Part shown: positions 18,154 to 27,118 of the stretch, piece after piece
Position numbering within the stretch: position 1 is the first letter of the stretch
Layout of the letters: every line of letters starts with the position of its first letter
Assembly (NCBI RefSeq): GCF_934746965.1
Contig: NZ_CAKVFS010000005.1
Coordinates: forward strand, 1-64,000
Direction: 5' to 3'
DNA length: 64,000 nucleotides
From: an uncultured Methanobrevibacter sp.
GTDB lineage: Archaea > Methanobacteriota > Methanobacteria > Methanobacteriales > Methanobacteriaceae
Made by a program: the position numbers and the translations under genes
Notes under the pieces: model-generated
What the model saw: the letters and a program-made list of their open reading frames with translations, nothing else
What the model was told of the DNA's origin: nothing
The model's database searches: none

Positions 18154-19299
18154 ATGAGATTTATAGGAAATAAAACAGCACTTTTAGATAATATTAAAAG
18201 CTTCATTAATGATACTATTCCATATTATGAAGACATGATTTTCTGTGATATTTTTTCTGGAACTTCATCTGTAGCAAGATATTTCAAAAAAGATTATCAA
18301 ATAATCTCCAATGATTTATTATATTTTTCATATGTGCTACAAAAAGCAACTATTGATAATAATATTTTTCCTACTTTTGATAAACTTAGAAAAGAATTAA
18401 ACTTAAATAATTATCATGATTTAATTAATTATTTAGAAAATAGTCCTTTAGATGCACTTCAAAGTAAGTATAATATTAAAGATGAAGAATTGTTTATATA
18501 TAACAATTATACTCCCTCTTCAGATGATTGTGATAGGATGTATTTTAAACCTGAAACAGGAAAAAGGATTGATTTAATAAGAATACTATTAAATAAGTGG
18601 TTAGATGACAATATAATTTCTGAAAATGAATATTTTTATTTATTAGCACTATTAATCGAAGCAGTTCCATATTATTCTAATATTGCAGGAGTTTATGGGG
18701 CTTATTTAAAAAAATGGGATAAAAGAACTTATAATCCATTTAAATTACGAGATTTAGATGTTTTGGATAATAAAAAAGAAAATGTGTCTTATAATTTAAA
18801 TGCGCATGATTTAATCAGAGAAATTAAAGGAGATATTTTATATCTTGATCCACCTTATAATACAAGACAATATCCTCCGAATTATCATGTTTTAGAAACA
18901 ATCGCTAAATATGATTATCCTGAAATTAAGGGAGTTTCTGGAATGAGAGATTATAAAGATCAAATTTCCATGTTTTGCCGTAAAAGAAATGTATATGGTG
19001 CTTTAGAGGACATAATTAAAAATGCCAATTTTCAGTATATTATAATGAGTTACAGTACTGATGGAATTTTAACTATATGTGAAATTGAAGAGATATTTAA
19101 AAAGCATGGAATTTCTGAAACTTATAAATTAGCTAAACCTATTGAATATCGTAAGTTTAAAAGTCAGAAAAAACAATCAAAAAAAGAGTTACATGAACTT
19201 CTATTTTTCGTTGAAAAAAAGGTAAAAAATCCTAGAATAAATGATAAAAAATTATTTAGAAATAAAAGACCTATTCAAACAACCTTTGGGGGGTTCTAA
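18154..19299 (+). CDS. D12-class adenine-specific DNA methyltransferase, first subunit
   Basis: A 381-residue N6-adenine methylase of the D12 (Dam-like) class. RFIGNKTALL (residues 2-11) and FSGTSSVA (34-41) form the SAM-binding part, and DPPYNTRQY (about 232-240) is the catalytic motif IV. Between them lies a large target-recognition region. Related proteins serve as one half of type IIS systems that need separate methylases for the two strands of an asymmetric site. It ends in a TAATG overlap with the second methylase, so the two are made together. The 3' part (about 335-381) is very basic. Confidence 0.85.
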   Translation: MRFIGNKTALLDNIKSFINDTIPYYEDMIFCDIFSGTSSVARYFKKDYQIISNDLLYFSYVLQKATIDNNIFPTFDKLRKELNLNNYHDLINYLENSPLDALQSKYNIKDEELFIYNNYTPSSDDCDRMYFKPETGKRIDLIRILLNKWLDDNIISENEYFYLLALLIEAVPYYSNIAGVYGAYLKKWDKRTYNPFKLRDLDVLDNKKENVSYNLNAHDLIREIKGDILYLDPPYNTRQYPPNYHVLETIAKYDYPEIKGVSGMRDYKDQISMFCRKRNVYGALEDIIKNANFQYIIMSYSTDGILTICEIEEIFKKHGISETYKLAKPIEYRKFKSQKKQSKKELHELLFFVEKKVKNPRINDKKLFRNKRPIQTTFGGF

Positions 19300-20270
19300 T
19301 GAAAACAGTTCAATCATCATTTGATTTAAATAACAATTCATTGAAAAAACCAAAATATAAATTAACTCCTATTGGAGGGGGAAAATATAAACAAAAAGAC
19401 TTTTTAAAATGCCCATTTAATTATATTGGTGGAAAGCATAAAATATTACCTCAATTATTCACGGCTTTCCCAAAGAACAATAATATTTTTGTAGACATGT
19501 TTGGGGGAGGATTTAATGTTGGTATTAACAGTAGCGCATCAAAAATCATTTATAATGATCAATTAACTCCATTAGTTGATTTATTTAAATATCTTCAAGA
19601 TAATTCTTGTAATGATATTATTAATTATATTGAGACCACAATTGAAGAGAATAATCTAAAAAAACATGAAAAAGAAGGATTCTTGAAATTTAGAAATCAG
19701 TATAATCAAAGTGATGAAAAATTTCCATTAGATTTGTATATTTTAATATCTTTTTCATTTAATTATCAATTTAGATTTAACAATAGTGGGGAATATAATA
19801 ATCCTCATGGAACTAACCGTAGTTCATTTACAAAGAATATGAAAGAACGATTAATACAGTATATTAATATTATCCATGAAAAAGATATAATATTTTTAAA
19901 TAAAGATTTTACACAGTTAGATTATTCTATTTTAACTGAAGATAGCTTTGTTTATTGTGACCCTCCTTATTTGATAACTACAGGTTCATATAATGATGGA
20001 AATAGAGGATTTAAAAACTGGACAATAAAAGAAGAAAAAAATCTACTGAACTTATTATCAAAGCTGGATAAAAGAGGAATTGATTTTGCATTGTCTAATG
20101 TGACAATTCATGATGGGAAACAAAATGATTTATTACTTGATTGGATTGAAACAAATGAGTTTACTGCTTTGGATATTAATTCAGATTATAGTAATTCCAA
20201 TTATCATAAAAAAAATAAAAATAAAGAAAAAAATACAGAAGTGTTAGTAATTAATTACTCTTTCAAATGA
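19299..20270 (+). CDS. D12-class adenine-specific DNA methyltransferase, second subunit
   Basis: A 323-residue D12-class N6-adenine methylase. After a short leader it has NYIGGKHKIL (about 41-50), the SAM motif MFGGGFNV (about 66-73) and DPPYLITTGSY (about 221-231). It is only distantly related to the methylase just upstream, with which its start overlaps by one base. Two different D12 enzymes in one unit suggest an asymmetric target methylated on each strand by a different enzyme, as in FokI-type systems, where the two are fused. Confidence 0.88.
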   Translation: MKTVQSSFDLNNNSLKKPKYKLTPIGGGKYKQKDFLKCPFNYIGGKHKILPQLFTAFPKNNNIFVDMFGGGFNVGINSSASKIIYNDQLTPLVDLFKYLQDNSCNDIINYIETTIEENNLKKHEKEGFLKFRNQYNQSDEKFPLDLYILISFSFNYQFRFNNSGEYNNPHGTNRSSFTKNMKERLIQYINIIHEKDIIFLNKDFTQLDYSILTEDSFVYCDPPYLITTGSYNDGNRGFKNWTIKEEKNLLNLLSKLDKRGIDFALSNVTIHDGKQNDLLLDWIETNEFTALDINSDYSNSNYHKKNKNKEKNTEVLVINYSFK

Positions 20271-20432
20271 TTTTTTTTAATTGTGGATGGGTTTTTTCGT
20301 TTAGCAAATAAGTCCCATATTCTTAAATTACTCACAATAATATTCTATATTTTGCTTAAAATCTCTGATTTGGTAGTTCTTCTGCAAGTATGTATAAATT
20401 TACTATATTTTTCAAATGTTTATATGTAGTTA

Positions 20433-21845
20433 TTAATTAGAAACTACAATTCTTTTGATTAAATTTGTTAACCATGTCGGTGTTTTTTCATTTAATATGA
20501 AAGTTCCATTTTTATTCAAATGGAATAATACTTGTGGGTGAACTCCAGTTAAATCATATATATCCTCACCATATGTACTTACCCACCTAGTAATTGAATA
20601 ATCTGGATAATACTTTTTAATAAATTCATTTTCAATAGATTCAAAGTGTTTAATCTCTTCTAAACCTTTATTAAGTGTTGAAGATTGTTTTCCTTCAATT
20701 AATAATATCTCTTTATTCACATCATTCTTTAAAATTAAATCAGGAAGATACAAGTTAACACCATGTTTATCTTTTTTAGGTAATGTAAGAGCTTGTCCAT
20801 TAGAAGTATAAAAATATCCTCTCTCACAACCTGCATGATTTTCATATATGGCTTCAGTCCTCGGAGAATCACTTATTCCAATTAAATGGAGAAGAATAGT
20901 ACCATTCTTTTCTGAATTTTTTTCATAATGCCAATATTGATTTAAAGTAGGTTTTTTATTACTTATATCCACACCTTCAAGTTTAAGATTTAAAATAGAA
21001 GCAATATTGAAAAATTTATTGGATTTTGAATTATTTACATATTCTTGTTTGACTCCATGATGAGTAATGATAATGTCTTTATCCCAACCTAATTTTCTTA
21101 ATGTTTTACTAATTGCAGTTAATGCACCTATATTTGGGTCATGCCCAATATTTCCTTCATTTGCTGGTTTTGACAACCGACCAGATATTTTAATTGAATC
21201 TTTTTCTTTAGTTATAATAATTGGAATATTACCTTGGGGTGGTCGACGCATACTATTTTTATATTCAATTAATTCATCAATAGTTTTAAATTTATCAAAA
21301 TATTCTAATGATTTCCCAATAATTTTAACATTTTGAGTTAATAACATGTTTGTTCCAAATATACTAGTATTTGATGGTCTTTTATCATCATCTGGATTTG
21401 TAATATTGTATAACATGATTTTTGGGGTATTAGGATAAAAATAATCTGCGTAAACAAATTTACTCATTCTTTGGTAAACACCAGTGTTTCTAGATTCTTT
21501 ATCACTAGTCTTTGTTTCTTCAATGAGTAATTTTAAATTATTTCCATCATTTTCATTATTGATACTACATTCTTTTGGAGCAGAACTTTGTTCAAAAACT
21601 AAAAAATCTACAAAACTAGAATTGCCTGAAGCAATTTTTAAAATTATGTTGTCTATACCACTTATTTTCGCATTTTCAATTATATATTCACTATTAAATA
21701 TTTCATTAGAATTTATATCTGGAATTATTTTTAATCTATTATTTACTTTTAATTGTTTATTATATTCATTTGAATAGATTTCCAAAATCTTTTTTACAAC
21801 ATTAGGTTTGGCTCTTTCTTCAGTAAGTATGTACAAGTTATCCAT
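20433..21845 (-). CDS. Predicted restriction endonuclease, PD-(D/E)xK type
   Basis: A 470-residue protein convergent with the two methylases. I do not recognise a named family, but near residues 367-386 it has PDLILKN, a spacer, then ILLIEGKQSS: a PD-x(n)-EGK motif, the classical nuclease active site. An HHGVKQEYVNN segment and a central domain around residues 190-330 may read the target. Position beside two methylases makes it the cognate endonuclease by inference. ATG 21845 was preferred to an upstream TTG at 21872; no ribosome binding site precedes either. T-rich sequence follows the stop. Confidence 0.72.
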   Translation of the reverse strand: MDNLYILTEERAKPNVVKKILEIYSNEYNKQLKVNNRLKIIPDINSNEIFNSEYIIENAKISGIDNIILKIASGNSSFVDFLVFEQSSAPKECSINNENDGNNLKLLIEETKTSDKESRNTGVYQRMSKFVYADYFYPNTPKIMLYNITNPDDDKRPSNTSIFGTNMLLTQNVKIIGKSLEYFDKFKTIDELIEYKNSMRRPPQGNIPIIITKEKDSIKISGRLSKPANEGNIGHDPNIGALTAISKTLRKLGWDKDIIITHHGVKQEYVNNSKSNKFFNIASILNLKLEGVDISNKKPTLNQYWHYEKNSEKNGTILLHLIGISDSPRTEAIYENHAGCERGYFYTSNGQALTLPKKDKHGVNLYLPDLILKNDVNKEILLIEGKQSSTLNKGLEEIKHFESIENEFIKKYYPDYSITRWVSTYGEDIYDLTGVHPQVLFHLNKNGTFILNEKTPTWLTNLIKRIVVSN

Positions 21846-22108
21846 ATTATTGATTTTAATTACAATAATCAAAAAAAGAATAGTACATTTTTAATATTTT
21901 TTTAATATGTTATTATATGTTTAATTTAAAATTATTATATAAATATCAAACGATATATAAACTTAATATGAATAAGTTGATACTAAAAAAATCAATATGT
22001 AATTAATGATGAATTATATAAAGAGCTCATGATTATGCAATCAAATCTAAGTTTTACCCAAGTAATATGTAGGATTTCCATAATGTGGATTGAATAATAA
22101 AATAGAGG

Positions 22109-22432
22109 ATGTTTGAAGGAAAGTTGGGTGAAAAAGCAATTAAAATATTTTTTGAAGATAAAATGTCATCTATGAAGAAGATTCAACAAATTTTGATGAA
22201 CGTGACTATTTTGATTTCCTTTTAAAAATAATGGTTGTTCTTTAAAAATTGATGTTAAAACAAAAACAGAAGATTTCTATATTAAAACTTTAGAAATGGT
22301 AGAACAAGCAGGAGTAATCCAAAAGACATTTTTATTTCAGTCAGATTATTCCGTGAAACCAAAAACCTGTAATGCCAATTAAAAGCACATAAACATATGA
22401 GTTATCTATATGATGAATTAAAGACTAAATAA
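22109..22432 (+). pseudogene. Decayed nuclease-like gene
   Basis: An ATG at 22109 begins MFEGKLGEKAIKIFFED, which then loses frame. A second frame continues DERDYFDF and SLKIDVKTKTEDFYIKTLEM, and a third carries KDIFISVRLFRETKNL and MSYLYDELKTK. At least two frameshifts are needed to join them. The order ...FDF...IDVKTK is compatible with a PD-(D/E)xK nuclease core. The segment 21846-22108 before it is AT-rich and shows no gene. Confidence 0.55.
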
Positions 22433-22456
22433 CTATAATAACATAAAGTGATAGAT

Positions 22457-22977
22457 ATGTCTGAAATAACAAAATGTTTAAACGAATGGAATGCGACTAT
22501 TGAAGCATTAGGTCAAGGAAAGCAAACAATATTGATTAGAAAATAGGATACAACTTTAAAAGATTTTTTATTTTTCCCAACAACCAGTTATGCCACTAAA
22601 AATGGTATTTTAGATTATTTCAAGATGATTGTAAAAGTTTTGTGAAAGATAATTTATTGCCTATTGGTGAAAATAGAACTTATGAAGTAAAATATTATGC
22701 AACTGTTGAGGGAGTTATTGATAAATCTTCAACAAGGATTGGAGCATTTAATAAGTTTCATATTTGGACTCGGGACCATGTGAAAAATTATCTTGGAGGA
22801 AAAAAAGCTAAAATATGGATTTTAAGAGTTTATAAACTTGATAAACCTCAAATATGTAAACGTTCTAATGGAATGATATTTGCGAATGTAGATAAACATG
22901 TTAACCTTAAAGGTAAACCAGTTATAGCTGATAAAGAGTTTAACAAGTTAAAAGAAGAAATTTTAAATATTAAATAG
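22457..22977 (+). pseudogene. Broken DUF1802 gene
   Basis: MSEITKCLNEWNATIEALGQ starts at 22457 behind a GTGAT site and is the usual N terminus of the DUF1802 family. A TAG at 22544-22546 interrupts it after 29 codons, and a shift near 22620 is needed to enter the frame that carries the rest (VKYYATVEGVIDKS, NKFHIWTRDHVKNYL, WILRVYKL) to the stop at 22975-22977. DUF1802 proteins are found near restriction and defence genes; their function is unknown. The 111-residue C-terminal piece could be translated alone but is not a whole domain. Confidence 0.7.
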
Positions 22978-23037
22978 TTATATTACTATAATATAACTTT
23001 ATTCTATATTTAAATGAAACTTTAAGGTAAGAATTCA

Positions 23038-23289
23038 TGGAAAATTTGGAAAAAATTATGTTACAATGAACACGTTTTCGCAAGAATCAAGAGTTAATAT
23101 TTTTAAATAGATGATTACAAATTTAAAGTAATTATCAATGAAGAGTTAATGGATTCATTTGAAAAACTTGGAGAAATTCAAGATAAAATTTTAGAAAACT
23201 GTGATGGTAAACGTTTATTAATTAAGGATACTTTAATAATCTTGAAAAAGAAAAAATTAAAAATTAATCGCTGGACAGATTCAAAAATG
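23038..23289 (+). pseudogene. Unidentified gene remnant
   Basis: A start-like ATG at 23038 behind AAGGTAA gives only ten codons. From 23107 an open frame without a start codon reads YKFKVIINEELMDSFEKLGE, then GKRLLIKDTLIILKKKK. Codon use looks coding, but no family is recognised. It runs into the 3' end of the convergent DUF2142 gene. Together with the two broken genes upstream it forms a continuous block of decayed DNA beside the restriction locus. Confidence 0.4.
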
Positions 23290-24795
23290 TTAATATTTAA
23301 CAGCAGTTGTTAACATTAACATTCCAGAAATAAACCCGACAGCTATAGTTAACACTAAAAAGCTTAAAGTTTCTTTTTCTATTTTTTTATTACCTATTCC
23401 AAACACAAATGGTAGGAAAATTAAAAGTGGCATGAAATAACGACTGAACACTCCACGTGTTACATTATCTCCTCCAACTGGAGACCAGGTTAAATATTGA
23501 ACAGCCATTACACCACCATAAATTAAGGCACAAATTAAAAATCCTTTAACACGTGTTTTTAATTCCATTTTTTCACAATTAGGGTAAAATACACTAAATA
23601 AGCATATGAAGACGAAATAAAGTCCTGCAAGTAAACTTGATGAGTAATCACGAACACTATTTGAGAAATAAAAGAATCTGTCAATAATAGTTGGTAGTGC
23701 AGTAGTGTAAGTTTCACCAAATCTTTGAAGGGCAATTAAAGGATTAGCTAGTAAATAATCAATCTGACCACTGGCACTTACATTATTTTGAGCAAAGAAT
23801 TCTCCCCTCCAGGAATTAGCTAATTGTGTTGTTGCATAACTGCTCCAAGCTAAACCAATACCTAAAGCAACTAAAATACAAAGTTTAGATATGATATTCT
23901 GTTTTTTATCACTAAAATGATTATTTGGAACTAGGAAAAGAAGTAAACTTAACGCTAGATAAGGTGATTTAAGTAATCCACAAAGTATTACCGCTACATA
24001 AAATATTCCTAAATCTTTCCAGCTGATTTTTGGTGTTTTATAGAAATATAAAAAGTAACTAAAAGCCAGGATAGCTAATGCACTAAATAATCCGTCACAA
24101 CTTGTTGATGCTGATTGATAAATAGCTAATGGTAGCATTGACACTATAAGTAATGGAAACTTCAATACTGGTGCTTTTTTAATAGCTAATGTAATTATTC
24201 CAGCATATAATAATAAATTAAAGAATCTTCCAAGCCATAACATCCAGATTGCATTTAAATCCAAACATTTAGCTAAAAATACTCCAATTCCCTGAGCTAA
24301 ATATGCATAAAATGGATTTTGAGCAAATGCAGAGTTAAAATATGAGGGAGTATAATCTATCTTTTCATCATCTACTTTTGTATTAAATACATTTGAACCA
24401 GCATTATCAAAAAAAGTAGTTACACTATTGATTGTTTCATAACCATAGCTGGTAGTATTTGGAATAGGCACATAACTGGTAGACAATTCTCCAGTAGATA
24501 TTATTTCTGATCTGACGAAATGTTCTGCTTCATCAGATACATCATCGATTGGTGTTAAAAATAAACTTATTATACCAAACATTATTATTAATACTAATGC
24601 AACTTTATGTAAATTCGCATTGTTTTTTGTATAATATATAATTGAATATATTCCCGCTGCTAATAATATACAAAACATAATTATTTCAAATTTCGGATTT
24701 GGAAAATCAGCTCTGTATAAAAAATACACACTAAATAAACTTAGTATTAGAGCATATATTATTAGATAATATCTTTTATTTTCAAATTTAAACAT
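23290..24795 (-). CDS. DUF2142 polytopic membrane protein
   Basis: A 501-residue membrane protein with about twelve helices, intact here and broken at 12118-13675. Conserved segments include SDEAEHFVRS in the first outer loop (near residue 86), AFAQNPFYAYLAQG, AKCLDLNAIWMLWLGRFFN and SRYFMPLLIFLP. The acidic first-loop motif followed by many helices is typical of GT-C-like folds, and DUF2142 genes usually lie in O-antigen or wall-glycan clusters. A membrane glycosyltransferase role is inferred. It lies 12 bases downstream of tex on the same strand. An AGGTT precedes the ATG. Confidence 0.82.
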   Translation of the reverse strand: MFKFENKRYYLIIYALILSLFSVYFLYRADFPNPKFEIIMFCILLAAGIYSIIYYTKNNANLHKVALVLIIMFGIISLFLTPIDDVSDEAEHFVRSEIISTGELSTSYVPIPNTTSYGYETINSVTTFFDNAGSNVFNTKVDDEKIDYTPSYFNSAFAQNPFYAYLAQGIGVFLAKCLDLNAIWMLWLGRFFNLLLYAGIITLAIKKAPVLKFPLLIVSMLPLAIYQSASTSCDGLFSALAILAFSYFLYFYKTPKISWKDLGIFYVAVILCGLLKSPYLALSLLLFLVPNNHFSDKKQNIISKLCILVALGIGLAWSSYATTQLANSWRGEFFAQNNVSASGQIDYLLANPLIALQRFGETYTTALPTIIDRFFYFSNSVRDYSSSLLAGLYFVFICLFSVFYPNCEKMELKTRVKGFLICALIYGGVMAVQYLTWSPVGGDNVTRGVFSRYFMPLLIFLPFVFGIGNKKIEKETLSFLVLTIAVGFISGMLMLTTAVKY

Positions 24796-24807
24796 TTTTA
24801 AAACCTT

Positions 24808-26952
24808 TTATATTAACATTGATAAATTTATTCTATTTCTAGCTAAATCAACATCTAAAACTTTAACATCAACAATATCCCCAACACTTACAATATCCAA
24901 TGGATGTTTGACAAACTTGTCGGCTAATTGTGAAATATGAACTAATCCATCCTGATGAACTCCAATATCTACAAAAGCACCGAAATCAACAATATTTCTC
25001 ACAGTTCCTTGTAAAACCATACCTTCTTCTAAATCTTCTATTGTTAAAACATTTTTTCTTAAAATAGGTTTAGGCATATCTTCACGAGGGTCACGTCCTG
25101 GTTTTTTAAGTTCTTTAACAATATCCTGTAAAGTTATAACACCTACATCTAATTGTTCAGATAATTCTTCATAATTTAAATTGTCTAATTTTAAGTTATT
25201 TGAACCAATATCTTCTAAACTATAACCTAATTTATCCAGTAATTTAATTGTAGCATCATAGGACTCAGGATGTATAGTAGTATTATCTAAAGGATGTTCG
25301 GGATTATCAATTTTTACAAAACCTGCACATTGTTCAAAAGTCTTTTTACCAAGTTTTTTAACATTTAAAAGTTCTTTACGATTATCAAATTCACCGTTTT
25401 CTTCTCTATAACTAATAATATTTTTAGCAGTTGATTTAGTAATTCCAGAAACATAATTAAGTAAACTAGGTGATGCAGTATTTAAATCAACACCAACCTC
25501 ATTTACAACACGCTCAACAACACCACTTAAAGATTCATTAAGCTGTTTTTGATTCATATCATGTTGATACTGACCAACACCAATAGATTTAGGATCAATT
25601 TTAACAAGTTCTGCTAAAGGATCTTGTAATCTTCTAGCTATTGAAACAGCACTACGTTCACCTTCATTAAAATCAGGAAATTCCTCGTCAGCTAATTTAC
25701 TTGCAGAATAAACAGAAGCACCAGCTTCATTAACAATAATATACTCGACAGAAGTATTTCTAATAATATCTGCAACTATCTCTTCAGATTCTCTGGAAGC
25801 AGTTCCATTTCCAATAGCAATCACATCAATATCATACTTCTTAATTAAATCAAGTACAATTTTCTTAGATTCTTTAACTTTATTTTGAGGTTCTGTAGGA
25901 TAAATTAAAGCAGTTTCAAGAACTTTTCCTGTTGGATCTATAATAGCTAATTTACACCCAGTTCTAAAAGCAGGATCCCAACCTAAAATAGTTTTTCCAC
26001 TTAAAGGACTTTCCATAAGAAGCTGACTTAAATTTTTAGCAAAAACTTCAATAGATTTCTCTTCAGCTTTTTTAGTTAAATAACTTCTAATTTCTCTTTC
26101 AATAGCTGGTGAAATTAAACGTTTATAAGAATCTTTAATAGCTTGGGTAATGGCTGGCGTAGTATTAGGATTATATTTAATCATTTCAGGAACTTTAGAG
26201 CAGTTTTTAAGAGTATGTCTTTTAAGATACTGAATAATATCCTCTTCTTCAATATCCACTTTTCCTTTAATAATACCTTCATTTTCCGCTCTATTAATAG
26301 CTAATATTCTATGTGGAGGAATTTTAGATAGTTTTTCAGAATAATTAAAATAAATTTCATATTCTGAAGATTCCTCTTTATTTTTAGCTTTAGTTTTAAT
26401 AGTTCCATTATAAAATGTATTCTGTCTGATTTTTTTTCTGAAACTGGAATTATCAGAAATAACTTCAGCTATAATATCTTGAGCACCTGCAATAGCTTCC
26501 TCTGGTGTTTCAACTTCATTTGTAACATAATTTTTAGCTATTTCAATAACAGGCTCATTAATCTCTTGAGCTAAAATAATATCAGCTAGTCCTTCTAAAC
26601 CTTTTTCTTTAGCTATTGTAGCACGTGTTCTTTTTTTACTTTTATAAGGTCTGTATAAATCATCAAGTTCAACTAAAGTTTTGGCATTAAGAATCTGATT
26701 TTTTAAAGTATCATCTAACTTTCCTAAACTATCAATACGTTCGATGATTTTTAATTTTTTATCTTCTAAGTTCCTAAGATATTTTAATCTTTCATCAAAT
26801 TTTCTTAAAATTTCATCATTTAATGAACCAGTAACATCTTTTCTATATCTTGCAATAAACGGAATAGTGTTACCTTCATCAATTAATTTGATTACTTTGT
26901 TTACCTGCCAAGGTTCTATATTTAATTCTTTTTCAAGTGTTTTAGCTATCAT
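24808..26952 (-). CDS. tex: Tex-family RNA-binding transcription accessory protein
   Basis: A 714-residue protein with the complete Tex layout: N-terminal helical region with IPFIARYRKDVTGSL (about 30-44), YqgF/RNase H-like domain with LGWDPAFRTGCKLAIID (about 325-341), helix-hairpin-helix repeats (about 490-560) and a C-terminal S1 RNA-binding domain (about 640-712, GTVRNIVDFGAFVDIG). In bacteria Tex binds nucleic acid and affects transcription and stress or toxin gene expression. It is common in bacteria and patchy in archaea, so old acquisition from bacteria is plausible. Confidence 0.93.
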   Translation of the reverse strand: MIAKTLEKELNIEPWQVNKVIKLIDEGNTIPFIARYRKDVTGSLNDEILRKFDERLKYLRNLEDKKLKIIERIDSLGKLDDTLKNQILNAKTLVELDDLYRPYKSKKRTRATIAKEKGLEGLADIILAQEINEPVIEIAKNYVTNEVETPEEAIAGAQDIIAEVISDNSSFRKKIRQNTFYNGTIKTKAKNKEESSEYEIYFNYSEKLSKIPPHRILAINRAENEGIIKGKVDIEEEDIIQYLKRHTLKNCSKVPEMIKYNPNTTPAITQAIKDSYKRLISPAIEREIRSYLTKKAEEKSIEVFAKNLSQLLMESPLSGKTILGWDPAFRTGCKLAIIDPTGKVLETALIYPTEPQNKVKESKKIVLDLIKKYDIDVIAIGNGTASRESEEIVADIIRNTSVEYIIVNEAGASVYSASKLADEEFPDFNEGERSAVSIARRLQDPLAELVKIDPKSIGVGQYQHDMNQKQLNESLSGVVERVVNEVGVDLNTASPSLLNYVSGITKSTAKNIISYREENGEFDNRKELLNVKKLGKKTFEQCAGFVKIDNPEHPLDNTTIHPESYDATIKLLDKLGYSLEDIGSNNLKLDNLNYEELSEQLDVGVITLQDIVKELKKPGRDPREDMPKPILRKNVLTIEDLEEGMVLQGTVRNIVDFGAFVDIGVHQDGLVHISQLADKFVKHPLDIVSVGDIVDVKVLDVDLARNRINLSMLI

Positions 26953-27041
26953 TGAAATTACAATCCTATATATTAAAAGAAATTATCTTTTTTTTAATTA
27001 ATATAATTTCATCTTTTATAGCTAAATTTGAACTTATTTTA

Positions 27042-27104
27042 AAACTTTATTATATACTGAAAAGATAATATGATTTGATTTAAACTTTATTATATACTGA
27101 AAAG
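27042..27104 (+). repeat. Two 23-base direct repeats containing TATA boxes
   Basis: AAACTTTATTATATACTGAA plus AAG occurs at 27042-27064 and again, identical, at 27082-27104 (period 40). Each copy contains a TTATATAC TATA-like element. The second lies about 25-30 bases before the ATG of the ATPase gene, the right distance for its promoter. This is either a duplicated promoter or a repeated operator overlapping the TATA box. Confidence 0.7.
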
Positions 27105-27118
27105 TTGTTGGTGTGATA

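Noticed and set aside
17847..23289. The restriction locus and decayed block as a BREX, DISARM or retron system
   Set aside because: No PglZ-like, helicase, phospholipase D or reverse transcriptase features are visible; the parts fit a type II restriction system plus unrelated remnants.
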